NCBI GenBank assembly: GCA_019309565.1
Contig: JAFDFZ010000018.1
Span: 1-54,319, forward strand
Direction: 5' to 3'
Length of the DNA stretch: 54,319 bases
From: Deltaproteobacteria bacterium
GTDB lineage: Bacteria; Desulfobacterota; Desulfobacteria; Desulfobacterales; SURF-15
Position numbers and translations under genes: made by a program. Within the stretch, counting starts at the first letter, position 1, and each line of letters opens with the position of its first letter. Positions 36,826 to 44,884 of this stretch are shown here, in pieces. The notes under the pieces were generated by a model. It was not told the origin of the DNA and did no database searches. It was given only the letters and a program-made list of their open reading frames with translations.

Positions 36826-36935
36826 CCAGTTGCATAATTCTTACAGCACAATGAACCTGTGCGCATGATTTATCAACACCTGACGACCGCCCCCTGTGAG
36901 TCGTATTTCAACAACGCAGAAGTGCCGAGAATTGC
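36826..36935. repeat. Partial repeat related to copy A
   Basis: About 110 bases ending in CCGAGAATTGCT. Alignable by eye to 13695-13803: AGTTGCATA, ATTTATCA, CACC, TGAGTCGT and TTTCAA blocks in order with a few changes. No left inverted end is visible, so it is a truncated copy. Confidence 0.6.
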
Positions 36936-36945
36936 TGTACGCTTG

Positions 36946-37206
36946 TCAGTAATTCTCGGTGAATTTCCGATGGAGCCGGATGATCGGATTTTGAAGCGGT
37001 CAACTGTTTGAAGCATATTAGTGAGCCTTAAACCGAGCTATACAAAGGCTTTAGTTGAAATCCTGGAATCCGAATTTACGATAAATCCATTCTCGAAGCC
37101 GTAGCAAGGCTCGGTTTTAGGCTCACTTTTGTGCGAGTTTTGAGCGCGTAAAAATCCGGTTATCCGGCGAAATTAAACGAGTTTTATTGTTCACCGAGAA
37201 TTGCTG
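36946..37206. repeat. MITE-like repeat copy C, interrupted by another element
   Basis: The left end CAGTAATTCTCGGTGAAT faces the right end TTCACCGAGAATTGCTG. The flanking inner blocks (TGGAGCCGGATGATCGGAT; AAAAATCCGGTTATCCG; AAACGAGTTTTATTGTTCA) match copy B closely. The middle is split by an unrelated 108-base inverted-repeat element (37020-37127). Confidence 0.7.
37020..37127. repeat. Nested inverted-repeat element inside copy C
   Basis: 108 bases with imperfect terminal inverted repeats AGTGAGCCTTAAACCGAGC and GCTCGGTTTTAGGCTCACT (about 18 of 19). Absent from the otherwise similar copy B, so inserted later. Non-coding; a MITE-like second family. Confidence 0.6.
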
Positions 37207-37260
37207 TTCAGATAGTATGGAGATAATACAAAAAAACAGAAATCGATGGAGAAAACAGCA

Positions 37261-37734
37261 ATGGGCATGTTTAAACAGAAGGTAAAAGTTATTAACAGCA
37301 AGGATCCCAAACGATTCTTTGAAGAAGACTTCTGGGTAGATACAGGAGCTCTTTATTCTTTGGTTCCTGAGGATTATTTAGAAAAAATCGGCATAGAACC
37401 GGTGGTGAAAAGAAACCTGATGCATGCAGACGGCCGCCGGGACACCAGGCTTCTTGGTTTCTGCGACTTTCAAATAGAAGGGCTTGAAGGCAGGATTCCC
37501 TGTCCGGTGATCTTCGCGCCGAAGGGTTCTTTTTTCTTGCTTGGAGCCACTGCTCTTGAGAATTTTGGCGTGTATGCTGATCCGATTCAAAAAAAATTGA
37601 AACCGATTCTGGCAATCATCGGTGGTTGTAACCCTCTAAACCCGAGCCCTGAACGTGGAACCGATCAGTTAAAGAAAAAGCAAGCTCTTACGCCCGGTCC
37701 TTCCTGTGCGGGTGATACATATATCAATAGGTGA
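37261..37734 (+). CDS. Retropepsin-like (clan AA) aspartic protease-family protein
   Basis: 157 residues from ATG 37261 (GGAGA at the preceding ATG region; 37246 is an alternative start). The protease signature WVDTGALYSLVP and the second motif FFLLGATALENFG fit small single-domain aspartyl protease-like proteins, which work as dimers. The usual family ends near residue 120. The last 35 or so residues (NPLNPSPERGTDQLKKK ...) are read from a dispersed intergenic repeat, so the original stop was probably lost. Confidence 0.65.
   Translation: MGMFKQKVKVINSKDPKRFFEEDFWVDTGALYSLVPEDYLEKIGIEPVVKRNLMHADGRRDTRLLGFCDFQIEGLEGRIPCPVIFAPKGSFFLLGATALENFGVYADPIQKKLKPILAIIGGCNPLNPSPERGTDQLKKKQALTPGPSCAGDTYINR
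37648..37674. repeat. Small dispersed repeat shared with 15893-15918
   Basis: CCCTGAACGTGGAACCGATC followed by AGTTAAA; matches the segment at 15893 with two or three substitutions. Here it lies in frame with the end of the protease-like gene. Confidence 0.55.
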
Positions 37735-37882
37735 AGACCGCATCGGCTTCCATCGCCTCGATATTCAATGCCGCTGCTGCGGTAACCTGCGTTTGATCGA
37801 GCAGATCCGATTCAGCAACACTTGAGTAAATCTCCAGCACTTCACCCACTTTCACTTTGCCGATTCCTTTTTTAGGAGGATT
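37724..37882 (-). pseudogene. Possible C-terminal gene fragment
   Basis: A minus-strand frame of about 50 codons (KKGIGKVKVGEVLEIYSSVA, SDLLDQTQVTAAAALNIEAM, EADAVFTY) ending in TGA at 37724-37726. It has natural protein composition but no start codon with a site, and TAA lies upstream. Family not recognised. Confidence 0.35.
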
Positions 37883-38254
37883 CAATTAAAAAGCGGAAAA
37901 GAAATTCAAGGTATCAGCAAAGAAGCCATGAAACTGTTAATGGAATATCCCTGGCCCGGAAATGTGAGGGAACTTAAAGGTGCCTTTGAATTTGCCTTTG
38001 TCTCCTGCCAGGATACCATGATTCAACCCCATCACCTTGCCCCTAACCTTTATAAAGAAGCGCATCGGTATACGCAACAGTCCACTGCCATTTACAGTAT
38101 AGAGGAATTGAAGCGCCAGGAATTGATGAAGGCTTTGGTTGACTGCGGGGGCAATCAATCGAAAGCTGCCAGATTGCTGGGAGTCTCCCGGGCGACGGTC
38201 TGGAAGCGTATGAAACGGTTCGGCATCAACCTTAAATCAAAATATGGCAACTAA
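37868..38254 (+). pseudogene. C-terminal fragment of an NtrC-type sigma-54 activator
   Basis: An open frame encoding the end of a bacterial enhancer-binding protein. It starts around LKSGKEIQGISKEAMKLL and runs through the AAA+ lid motif YPWPGNVRELKGAFEFA to a Fis-type helix-turn-helix (LVDCGGNQSKAARLLGVSRATVWKRMKRFG). The receiver and the ATPase core with its GAFTGA loop are missing upstream. An ATG at 37928 could start a short DNA-binding protein. It may once have served the nearby sigma-54-type promoter. Confidence 0.75.
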
Positions 38255-38292
38255 GAAGGCTCATCCGGATCTTGCGTACTCTACAATTTTTC

Positions 38293-39042
38293 TTAGATCT
38301 TCTCCAAAAGCCAGGAGGGTGTCAGTGCGACAAAAAAGGAATTCAATACCGTAAAGTATCCGGTGAAAATCAAAAGCCCGACAATTATCAGCAGTATTCC
38401 ACCGGCGATGTGAATCAAATGCAGGAGTTTTCCGAATCTCTGGGATAGGTTCAGCAATGATCCGCTGACCCATGCAGCGAATAAAAATGGAATGGCAAGC
38501 CCCAGGGAATAAGCCGCCAACAGAACAATGCCCTGTTTCATCTCAGTTGCGCTTCCTGCCAAAACGAGAATAGAGCCCAGGATAGGGCCGATACAAGGCG
38601 TCCAGGCGGCACCGAAAGAGATTCCCACAATTGCCGAGCCCATATAGCCGGGCGGTTTGACTCTTACAGGTAACAGCTCTTTTGAGCGCATTAAAAATGA
38701 AAGCTTAAAGACACCTGTGATAGACAGACCGAAGAAGATGATGATAAGGCCTGCGGCTTTTTGAATGATCTCTTGATGGCTTGCAAGGAATCTTCCAAGA
38801 AAGCTCAAGGAAGTGCCAAGAGCAATAAACACCAAGGAGAAACCGAAAACGAAAAACATAGAATTGAGCATCACTCGTTTCCGAAGATTTCTCCACAACA
38901 GCGGCGCCCCGAGATCTGTTAAGGATATGCCCGTTATGAACGAGATGTAAGAGGGCACCAGTGGAAACACACAAGGAGATAGAAAAGAAAGCAGCCCACC
39001 GCCTAAAGCAACGATGATTGAAAGATGTTCCACCGAATACAT
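38293..39042 (-). CDS. ccdA: CcdA-type thiol-disulfide transporter
   Basis: 249 residues, about six transmembrane helices. The two redox-active cysteines lie in the conserved FLSPCVFPLVPSY (helix 1) and AAWTPCIGPILG (helix 4). Carries reducing equivalents from cytoplasmic thioredoxin to periplasmic thiol proteins, for example in cytochrome c assembly or metal resistance. It stands beside a copper-handling operon but is on the opposite strand. Confidence 0.92.
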   Translation of the reverse strand: MYSVEHLSIIVALGGGLLSFLSPCVFPLVPSYISFITGISLTDLGAPLLWRNLRKRVMLNSMFFVFGFSLVFIALGTSLSFLGRFLASHQEIIQKAAGLIIIFFGLSITGVFKLSFLMRSKELLPVRVKPPGYMGSAIVGISFGAAWTPCIGPILGSILVLAGSATEMKQGIVLLAAYSLGLAIPFLFAAWVSGSLLNLSQRFGKLLHLIHIAGGILLIIVGLLIFTGYFTVLNSFFVALTPSWLLEKI

Positions 39043-39574
39043 AAGAATCGCTCCGATTCAATATTTAGATGATATTTTCATGTAAAATACAATGATTCGT
39101 CAATTAATGTATGTTTCGCGTTAACCAAGAAAATTTGTGATTTATTTTTACCATAATTGCAAATTCCTTTGCCATCAAGTTAAACTTTCAGATTATAACG
39201 TTGAGTGCGAAAAATTTTTTCATCTTGGGACAAATCAGGCGCTGATTTTGTTTATTTTTTACACACTTCCTTGCCCTTACAATCATATAGTATTATAATC
39301 CCAATCAAGGAGCGGGAGAAAAATCCTCTCATGCACCTTCTCATTCCCCCTTGAACCTTGATTCCGAAGCTTCCGACTTTAGCCGTAAGTCATTGATTTT
39401 TATTATATAAAAGGCATTGGACAATAAGCATGATACAAAAGGGTTGAAAAGAGAGCCACAATGTGGCATATTTATTGCTAAAACAAATGATCGAAACTAG
39501 AGGGTGTATATGGAGGTGTTCTGAGGCTGAAAATTTTCTTTGATGTTAAAATGAAAGAAAAGGAGGACTTTAAT
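39043..39574. other. Divergent intergenic region with the copper-operon promoter
   Basis: 532 AT-rich bases between ccdA and the YHS gene. Holds the sigma-54-type promoter at 39464-39479, listed separately. No gene was seen. The region upstream of the promoter would be the place for activator sites, but no clear dyad was picked out. Confidence 0.5.
39464..39479 (+). promoter_or_regulatory. Sigma-54 (-24/-12) type promoter upstream of the copper operon
   Basis: TGGCATATTTATTGCT has the invariant GG (39465-39466) and GC (39477-39478) exactly 10 bases apart, and matches TGGCAY-N5-TTGCW. Transcription would start near 39490, about 85 bases before the YHS start codon. Confidence 0.6.
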
Positions 39575-39757
39575 ATGGAACATTCATCCGCAGCTTCATC
39601 AGGGATTATCTCGAGGGTGTTCATTGATCCTGTATGCGGCATGAATGTGCCTGCGGGCAGAAGAGAAATTTCTTTTGACTATCAAGGCTGCAACTACTAC
39701 TTTTGTGCAGAAGCATGTCGCAGGGCCTTTCAAAAAGATCCGGTGAAATACTTATAA
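39575..39757 (+). CDS. YHS-domain metal-binding protein, tail cut off by an in-frame stop
   Basis: 60 residues from ATG 39575 (AAAGGAGG upstream). The YHS motif is IDPVCGMNVPAG ... FDYQGCNYYFCAEACRRAF, a copper/heavy-metal-binding domain common next to Cu ATPases. A TAA at 39755-39757 ends it, yet the same frame continues open for 29 codons with a tail typical of longer YHS proteins (KGIWGCYLDRLNKATGGNQ, ending in CH) to TAA 39845. The tail would add a potential metal-binding Cys-His end. Either a nonsense mutation or, less likely, readthrough. Confidence 0.8.
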   Translation: MEHSSAASSGIISRVFIDPVCGMNVPAGRREISFDYQGCNYYFCAEACRRAFQKDPVKYL

Positions 39758-40038
39758 CCCAGAGCTACTGCGGGCAAAGGCATCTGGGGTTGTTATCTGG
39801 ATCGCCTGAACAAAGCGACCGGCGGCAACCAGATCAGGTGCCATTAAAGCGCTATGTGAATAGCAGACATAACGACATAAGAACGATCGGGGAAATTGCC
39901 ATGGCAAACATTGCAAAGGACGTACATACGTATGTGAATGAACTCATTGCAGAACAATTAGGTTCCCTTGATGAGGGGAATGTAAATATTGAACCAAAAC
40001 GCATTTTTGCAATAAAAGAACCAAGGAGGTACTGTACA

Positions 40039-40242
40039 ATGGAAAAAAAGACATTTTCGATTCCAAACATAACATGCGGTCACTGTGTCATGGCCATCAA
40101 AAACGAATTGAGCGAACTTGAAGGTATCAAAACGGTGGAGGGAGATCCTACCGGCAAAACCATCACGGTTGAATGGGAAGCTCCCGTTACCGTTAAGAGC
40201 ATTGAAGATAAGTTAAAGGAGATCAATTATCCGGCAGCATAG
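40039..40242 (+). CDS. Heavy-metal-associated (CopZ-like) chaperone
   Basis: 67 residues from ATG 40039, with AAGGAGG 10 bases upstream. HMA fold with metal-binding NITCGHCVMAI. Delivers Cu(I) to the P-type ATPase encoded next. The frame stays open upstream to an ATG at 39901, which would add 46 residues (ANIAKDVHTYVNELIAEQLG ...); this may be a longer form or a fused small gene, so the start is not fully decided. Confidence 0.85.
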   Translation: MEKKTFSIPNITCGHCVMAIKNELSELEGIKTVEGDPTGKTITVEWEAPVTVKSIEDKLKEINYPAA

Positions 40243-40297
40243 CTTGAATGGGATAGTATCCTCCTTTAGCATAAAGAAAAAAAGAAGAAGATGACTT

Positions 40298-42742
40298 ATG
40301 GCTGACAAAACCATTACATTGCCTATTTCAGGAATGAGCTGTGCAAATTGTGCGCTTAACATCGAAAGAGGTGTTAAAAAGCTTGAGGGTGTGAAAAGCA
40401 CCGACGTTAATTTCGCAGCGGAACAGGCAGTGGTTTCTTTTGATCCAAAAGCGCTCAATACCAGGGATATCGTTAAGAAGATCCACGATTCGGGATACTC
40501 GGTTGCAACTGTAAGCGCAGAGATTCCTGTAACCGGTATGACCTGTGCAAACTGTGCGGCAAATATTGAAAGAGCCGTAAACAAGGTTCCCGGTGTGGTC
40601 CGCGCTTCTGTTAATTTCGCCACGGAACGCTTGTCGGTTGAATTTATTCCAACGATCTCAAGCCTCGATGATGTGCTCTCCGCCATAACAAGAGCAGGGT
40701 ATGGCGCGATTTTACCCGAAGACCTCATGGAAGAGGAAGATGCGGAGCAGGCTGCACGAAAAGCGGAAATCAGAGATCAGACACGGAAGTTTGTAACCGG
40801 AGTGATTTTTGCTCTCCCGCTTTTTGTGCTGAGCATGCTCAGGGACTTCGGGCTAATCGGAGCATGGAGCCATGCACCCTGGGTCAACTGGCTTTTTCTT
40901 GCGCTTGCAACACCGGTGCAATTTTATACGGGATGGGACTACTACACGGGCGGTTACAAGAGCCTGAAAAACAAAAGCGCAAATATGGATGTTCTGATCG
41001 CGCTGGGATCCTCTGTGGCTTATTTTTACTCCCTGACGATTCTTCTGTTTCCAATTCTGGGTGAACATGTCTATTTTGAAACCTCAGCTGTTATCATCAC
41101 GTTAATTAAACTTGGTAAGTTGCTTGAGGCCCGAACCAAGGGCAAGACCGGCGGGGCCATCCGGAAACTTATCGGGCTTCAACCCAAAACCGCTACCATT
41201 CTCGAAAACGGTGTTGAACTTGAGATTCCCTTAACGAAAGTACAAAAGGGCCATATCGTGGTCGTAAAGCCCGGGGAGAGGATTCCGGTTGACGGCATTG
41301 TGCTTGAAGGGGAATCTGCGGTGGATGAATCGATGCTAAGCGGAGAACCGTTACCGGTGGATAAGCATCCAAACGACATGGTGATTGGGGGTACGATCAA
41401 CGGGGAAGGCCTTTTAAAGTTTAGAGCAACGCGTGTTGGCAAAGAAACCGCCCTTGCCCAGATTATCAAGCTGGTTCAGGAAGCCCAGGGCAGCAAGGCA
41501 CCGATACAGGCCCTTGCAGACAGAGTGGCGGCCATATTTGTTCCATCTGTTATTTTAATAAGCCTGCTGTCTTTTGGTCTGTGGTGGGGGGTTACAGGAG
41601 AATTCGTCTCCGCCATGATAAGGATGGTTGCTGTGCTGGTAATTGCATGCCCTTGTGCCCTTGGACTCGCCACACCCACGGCAATCATGGCAGGCACCGG
41701 AAAGGGGGCCGAAAAGGGCATACTTTTCAAAAAAGGAGAAGCCCTTGAAAACGCCACGAAACTGGATACCATCGTTCTGGATAAAACCGGAACAATCACA
41801 GTGGGCAGACCAGCTGTGGTTGATATTATCCCCTTTGATTCGAGCGTTGAAACCGAAGAGGAGCTTTTAAGGCTCGCAGGCTCGGTGGAAAAGGGCTCCG
41901 AGCATCCCCTTGGTAAAGCGATTGTAAATGAGGCCAAAAGCAGGGGGATTGGTCTGTGGGAGCCGAAAAATTTTAAAGCATGGGGCGGTTTTGGGGTTGA
42001 GGCCCAGATAAACGGAAGGCGCCTGTTTCTGGGAAAGCCCAAATGGTTTAAGGAAATTGGCGTCAATATCGATAGCGCACAGGATACCATAGAACGTCTT
42101 CAATCCGAGGGCAAAACGGTGATGATTCTGGTACAGGAAAAAAAGATGATCGGACTGGTTTCGGTATGGGATACATTGAAACCGGAATCGAAAACAGCTA
42201 TCGAACAGTTGCACCACCAGCACCTTAAGGTTGTGATGCTCACGGGAGACAACATTCGCACAGCCCAGGCCATTGCATCGGAAGTCAATATCGATGATGT
42301 GTTTGCCGAGGTTCGTCCCGAAGAAAAGTCGCTTAAAATCAAGGAGCTTCAGGACAGGGGCCGGAAGGTGGGGATGGTCGGAGACGGGATCAATGATGCA
42401 CCGGCACTGGCGCAGGCGGACATCGGCATGGCCATCGGCACGGGAACGGATGTGGCCATCGAAACCGCAGATGTGATTCTATCAAGCGGTCGGTTAACCG
42501 GCATCTCCAAAGCCATTTGGATCAGCAGGAAAACCATGCATACTGTAAAAGAAAATCTTTTTCTCGCATTTTTTTACAACGTTGTATTAATTCCTGTGGC
42601 CGCAGGGGTGTTGGCGCCTTTTGATTTTGCACCTTCATTCTTACGGCAGCTCCATCCGATTCTGGCGGCACTGGCAATGGCGATGAGCAGCATCTCCGTG
42701 GTTACCAACAGCCTTCGGTTGTACAGAGCAAAAATTGATTGA
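40298..42742 (+). CDS. copA: Copper-exporting P1B-type ATPase
   Basis: 814 residues. Two N-terminal HMA domains ([12 protein letters not shown] and [12 protein letters not shown]). The transmembrane metal site is [12 protein letters not shown], the phosphorylation site VLDKTGTIT, the hinge MLTGDN and the ATP-binding [21 protein letters not shown]1B-1 type, pumping Cu(I) (or Ag(I)) out of the cytoplasm. It closes the operon YHS-HMA-copA behind the sigma-54-type promoter. No CueR/CsoR gene is in the window. Length and motifs are complete. Confidence 0.95.
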   Translation: MADKTITLPISGMSCANCALNIERGVKKLEGVKSTDVNFAAEQAVVSFDPKALNTRDIVKKIHDSGYSVATVSAEIPVTGMTCANCAANIERAVNKVPGVVRASVNFATERLSVEFIPTISSLDDVLSAITRAGYGAILPEDLMEEEDAEQAARKAEIRDQTRKFVTGVIFALPLFVLSMLRDFGLIGAWSHAPWVNWLFLALATPVQFYTGWDYYTGGYKSLKNKSANMDVLIALGSSVAYFYSLTILLFPILGEHVYFETSAVIITLIKLGKLLEARTKGKTGGAIRKLIGLQPKTATILENGVELEIPLTKVQKGHIVVVKPGERIPVDGIVLEGESAVDESMLSGEPLPVDKHPNDMVIGGTINGEGLLKFRATRVGKETALAQIIKLVQEAQGSKAPIQALADRVAAIFVPSVILISLLSFGLWWGVTGEFVSAMIRMVAVLVIACPCALGLATPTAIMAGTGKGAEKGILFKKGEALENATKLDTIVLDKTGTITVGRPAVVDIIPFDSSVETEEELLRLAGSVEKGSEHPLGKAIVNEAKSRGIGLWEPKNFKAWGGFGVEAQINGRRLFLGKPKWFKEIGVNIDSAQDTIERLQSEGKTVMILVQEKKMIGLVSVWDTLKPESKTAIEQLHHQHLKVVMLTGDNIRTAQAIASEVNIDDVFAEVRPEEKSLKIKELQDRGRKVGMVGDGINDAPALAQADIGMAIGTGTDVAIETADVILSSGRLTGISKAIWISRKTMHTVKENLFLAFFYNVVLIPVAAGVLAPFDFAPSFLRQLHPILAALAMAMSSISVVTNSLRLYRAKID

Positions 42743-43032
42743 TGATTTGGTGCTTCTAACCCTTTCTTTTGGGTACTGATGTCGTTTTGATTGAATTTTC
42801 CCTCATTATCCCAGCAACCTCCTTTGCGGCACATGCTCTGAAACACCCCCAAAGGGGCAAGCCCTTTCTATGATTATCAGGCCTTCATTCTTCACTCTTT
42901 CTTGAACCTTTTCTTTCTAATTCTGTCAAATATGTAGCACCAACAAAAAAGATATTGCAATTTCATACCGTCAAAGGTATATTCATTGTAGATACTTTCA
43001 ATAGGACATGATTCATTAAATGGAGGCGAAAT

Positions 43033-43275
43033 ATGCGAACAAAAATTAAAAAATGGGGCAATAGCCTTGCATTACGAATACCAAAATCGTTCGCGTTGAA
43101 TGCAAACCTCAGACAAGATGAATTAGTTGATATATCCATCGATAAGGAAAGGATTATTATTACCCCAATTGGCAAAAAAGAGTATTCTCTTGGTGAACTT
43201 TTAGCAGGTGTATCGGAGGAAAATCTTCACGGAGAATTTGACACTGGACTGCCTGTAGGGAAAGAAATCTGGTAA
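43033..43275 (+). CDS. MazE/AbrB-type antitoxin
   Basis: 80 residues. Swapped-hairpin DNA-binding domain (KIKKWGNSLALRIPKSFALNANL, VDISIDKERIIITPI). Binds and neutralises the toxin encoded 2 bases downstream, and likely autoregulates the pair through its own promoter. ATGGAGGCG precedes the ATG. Confidence 0.9.
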   Translation: MRTKIKKWGNSLALRIPKSFALNANLRQDELVDISIDKERIIITPIGKKEYSLGELLAGVSEENLHGEFDTGLPVGKEIW

Positions 43276-43277
43276 TC

Positions 43278-43619
43278 ATGAGTAATTATATTCCGGATAG
43301 GGGCGATGCAGTTTGGGTAAATCTGAATCCCCAAGCGGGTCATGAACAAGCCGGGAGACGTCCTGCTGTCGTCCTGTCGCCAAGTTCTTACAACGCGAAA
43401 GTTGGACTCGCTCTGTTCTGCCCAGTAACCAATCAAATCAAAGGTTATCCGTTTGAAGTCATTATCCCTTCAGGTTTAAAAGTGACAGGTGCTGTTTTAT
43501 CAGATCAAGTTAAAAGCCTTGATTGGAAGATAAGGAATACCGAATTCTATGACAAAATACCCGAAACTGTTATTCTAGAAATATTAAAGAAACTTTCGAC
43601 ACTGCTGCGTTTTGAATAG
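43278..43619 (+). CDS. MazF-family endoribonuclease toxin
   Basis: 113 residues. Motifs RGDAVWVNLNPQAGHEQAGRRPAVVLS, LALFCPVTNQIKGYPFEV and LSDQVKSLDW match the MazF/ChpB ribosome-independent mRNA interferases. The gap to the antitoxin stop is 2 bases, so the two are translationally coupled. Apparently complete. Confidence 0.92.
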   Translation: MSNYIPDRGDAVWVNLNPQAGHEQAGRRPAVVLSPSSYNAKVGLALFCPVTNQIKGYPFEVIIPSGLKVTGAVLSDQVKSLDWKIRNTEFYDKIPETVILEILKKLSTLLRFE

Positions 43620-43997
43620 GTTGTCGGTTCAATCCTAAAATCCTGAAATTTAAAATTTTACCAGTATAGAACCTGTTTTGTTTTGCTCGCACGGTTTGAA
43701 GCGTACCGGAGGCCAGCTGGGGCGAAGCATCAAAGCCCTGGGAAGCGAGGCCTTCAGCTTAAGCTGGAATGAATTTCCCATTGCGCTGAATCTACCCCTT
43801 GACAGCCCGGTGCTCTCAAATGACAGAACAGGCGATCCTCTATACCAGAGATCGGCTCAAAGGAGTCAATTTTCAGTTGTCGTTTACCCTATCAGGGGGT
43901 CAATTTTAGAATAGGTATCTTGACTTTTTTCAATAAATCTGGTTTACCACAAGCCAGTTTGTATATAATTCCCCCCATGATTTGATGCGTGAAATAG
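43620..43997. other. Intergenic region with a possible insertion-sequence remnant
   Basis: 378 bases after mazF. An open frame at 43678-43914 has no recognised domain. Direct repeats GTCAATTTT (43865-43873) and GGTCAATTTT (43899-43908) resemble the terminal repeats of IS21-family elements, so this may be the edge of a decayed IS. No transposase gene found. Confidence 0.35.
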
Positions 43998-44696
43998 ATG
44001 ACCCCAACATCCAAGGAAATCCTTAAGAATTTTAAGGAAATAAGTCTTAAAAAACCTTCCGATCAGATTGTCCATCAGATCAGAGACCTGATTTCTACGG
44101 GTGTGCTCAAGGCAGGGGATCGTCTACCGTCTGAAAGAGCTCTTGCCGATAAATTCGCCGTGGGACGGGGCCATATCCGAGAGGCGTTAAAAAAGCTGGA
44201 ACTCTGCGGTGTTTTGAAAACGCTCCCCCAAAGCGGCACTGTCGTGGTGGGTCTCGGTGTGGAAGCACTTGAGGGGCTCATCGGCAATATACTTCATTTT
44301 GAGAAGTACGATCTCGTCTGTCTTCTGGAAATCCGCCTGATCCTGGAGATCAACGCGGCCAGGCTTGCAGCCATGCGGGCAACAAAAGCAAACGTAATAG
44401 AACTCATCAGGGTTCACGAGCACTTCAGAAAGCATGTGAAAAATAACGATACGGCAGTTGCGGAAGATCGTCTTTTTCACATAAAGGTTGCGGAATTTTC
44501 GAAAAATACCGTTTTACGATCCTTTATTACGATCATTACGCCTGAAGTATTTTCTGTTTCCAACAGCCCAGAGGCATACCGCCGGGATCAGGCCGAACTG
44601 GTCTTAAATGAACACGAAATCATTTTGCAGGCCATCAAACAAAAAGACCCCGAAAAGGCAGCCAAAGCCATGCAGGGCCATTTAGATAAACAATGA
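43998..44696 (+). CDS. FadR/GntR-family transcriptional regulator (FCD domain)
   Basis: 232 residues. N-terminal winged helix (VHQIRDLISTGVLKAGDRLPSERALADKFAVGRGHIREALKKL). C-terminal all-helical FCD domain with metal/ligand His residues in DRLFHIKVAEF and LNEHEIILQAI. Binds a small carboxylate and controls neighbouring genes. The stop overlaps a short downstream ATG, and the glycyl radical enzyme gene follows on the opposite strand; it is the likely target. Good family match. Confidence 0.88.
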   Translation: MTPTSKEILKNFKEISLKKPSDQIVHQIRDLISTGVLKAGDRLPSERALADKFAVGRGHIREALKKLELCGVLKTLPQSGTVVVGLGVEALEGLIGNILHFEKYDLVCLLEIRLILEINAARLAAMRATKANVIELIRVHEHFRKHVKNNDTAVAEDRLFHIKVAEFSKNTVLRSFITIITPEVFSVSNSPEAYRRDQAELVLNEHEIILQAIKQKDPEKAAKAMQGHLDKQ

Positions 44697-44884
44697 AAGC
44701 TGTCCAACAGCCTGTGCTGAGAATTGACGGAATCGGTGATTTCAAGCCAGACATATTTGCAATACCCAATCGAAATTGTCTGACCCATTTCGTCAAACTA
44801 TCAGCATGGAAGGCGCTGACACTTATAGGGAATGTTCGGTTCGTTCGATTATATCGTTCTGAAGTACTCTGTCGATGGCCGTAA
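44693..44884 (+). other. Short frame overlapping the regulator stop (possible 5' remnant)
   Basis: A 63-codon frame whose ATG overlaps the regulator stop (ATGA). The first 26 residues (KAVQQPVLRIDGIGDFKPDI) look natural; the rest overlaps the glycyl radical gene's 3' end antisense. It may be the stump of a formerly co-transcribed gene. Low confidence. Confidence 0.3.
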
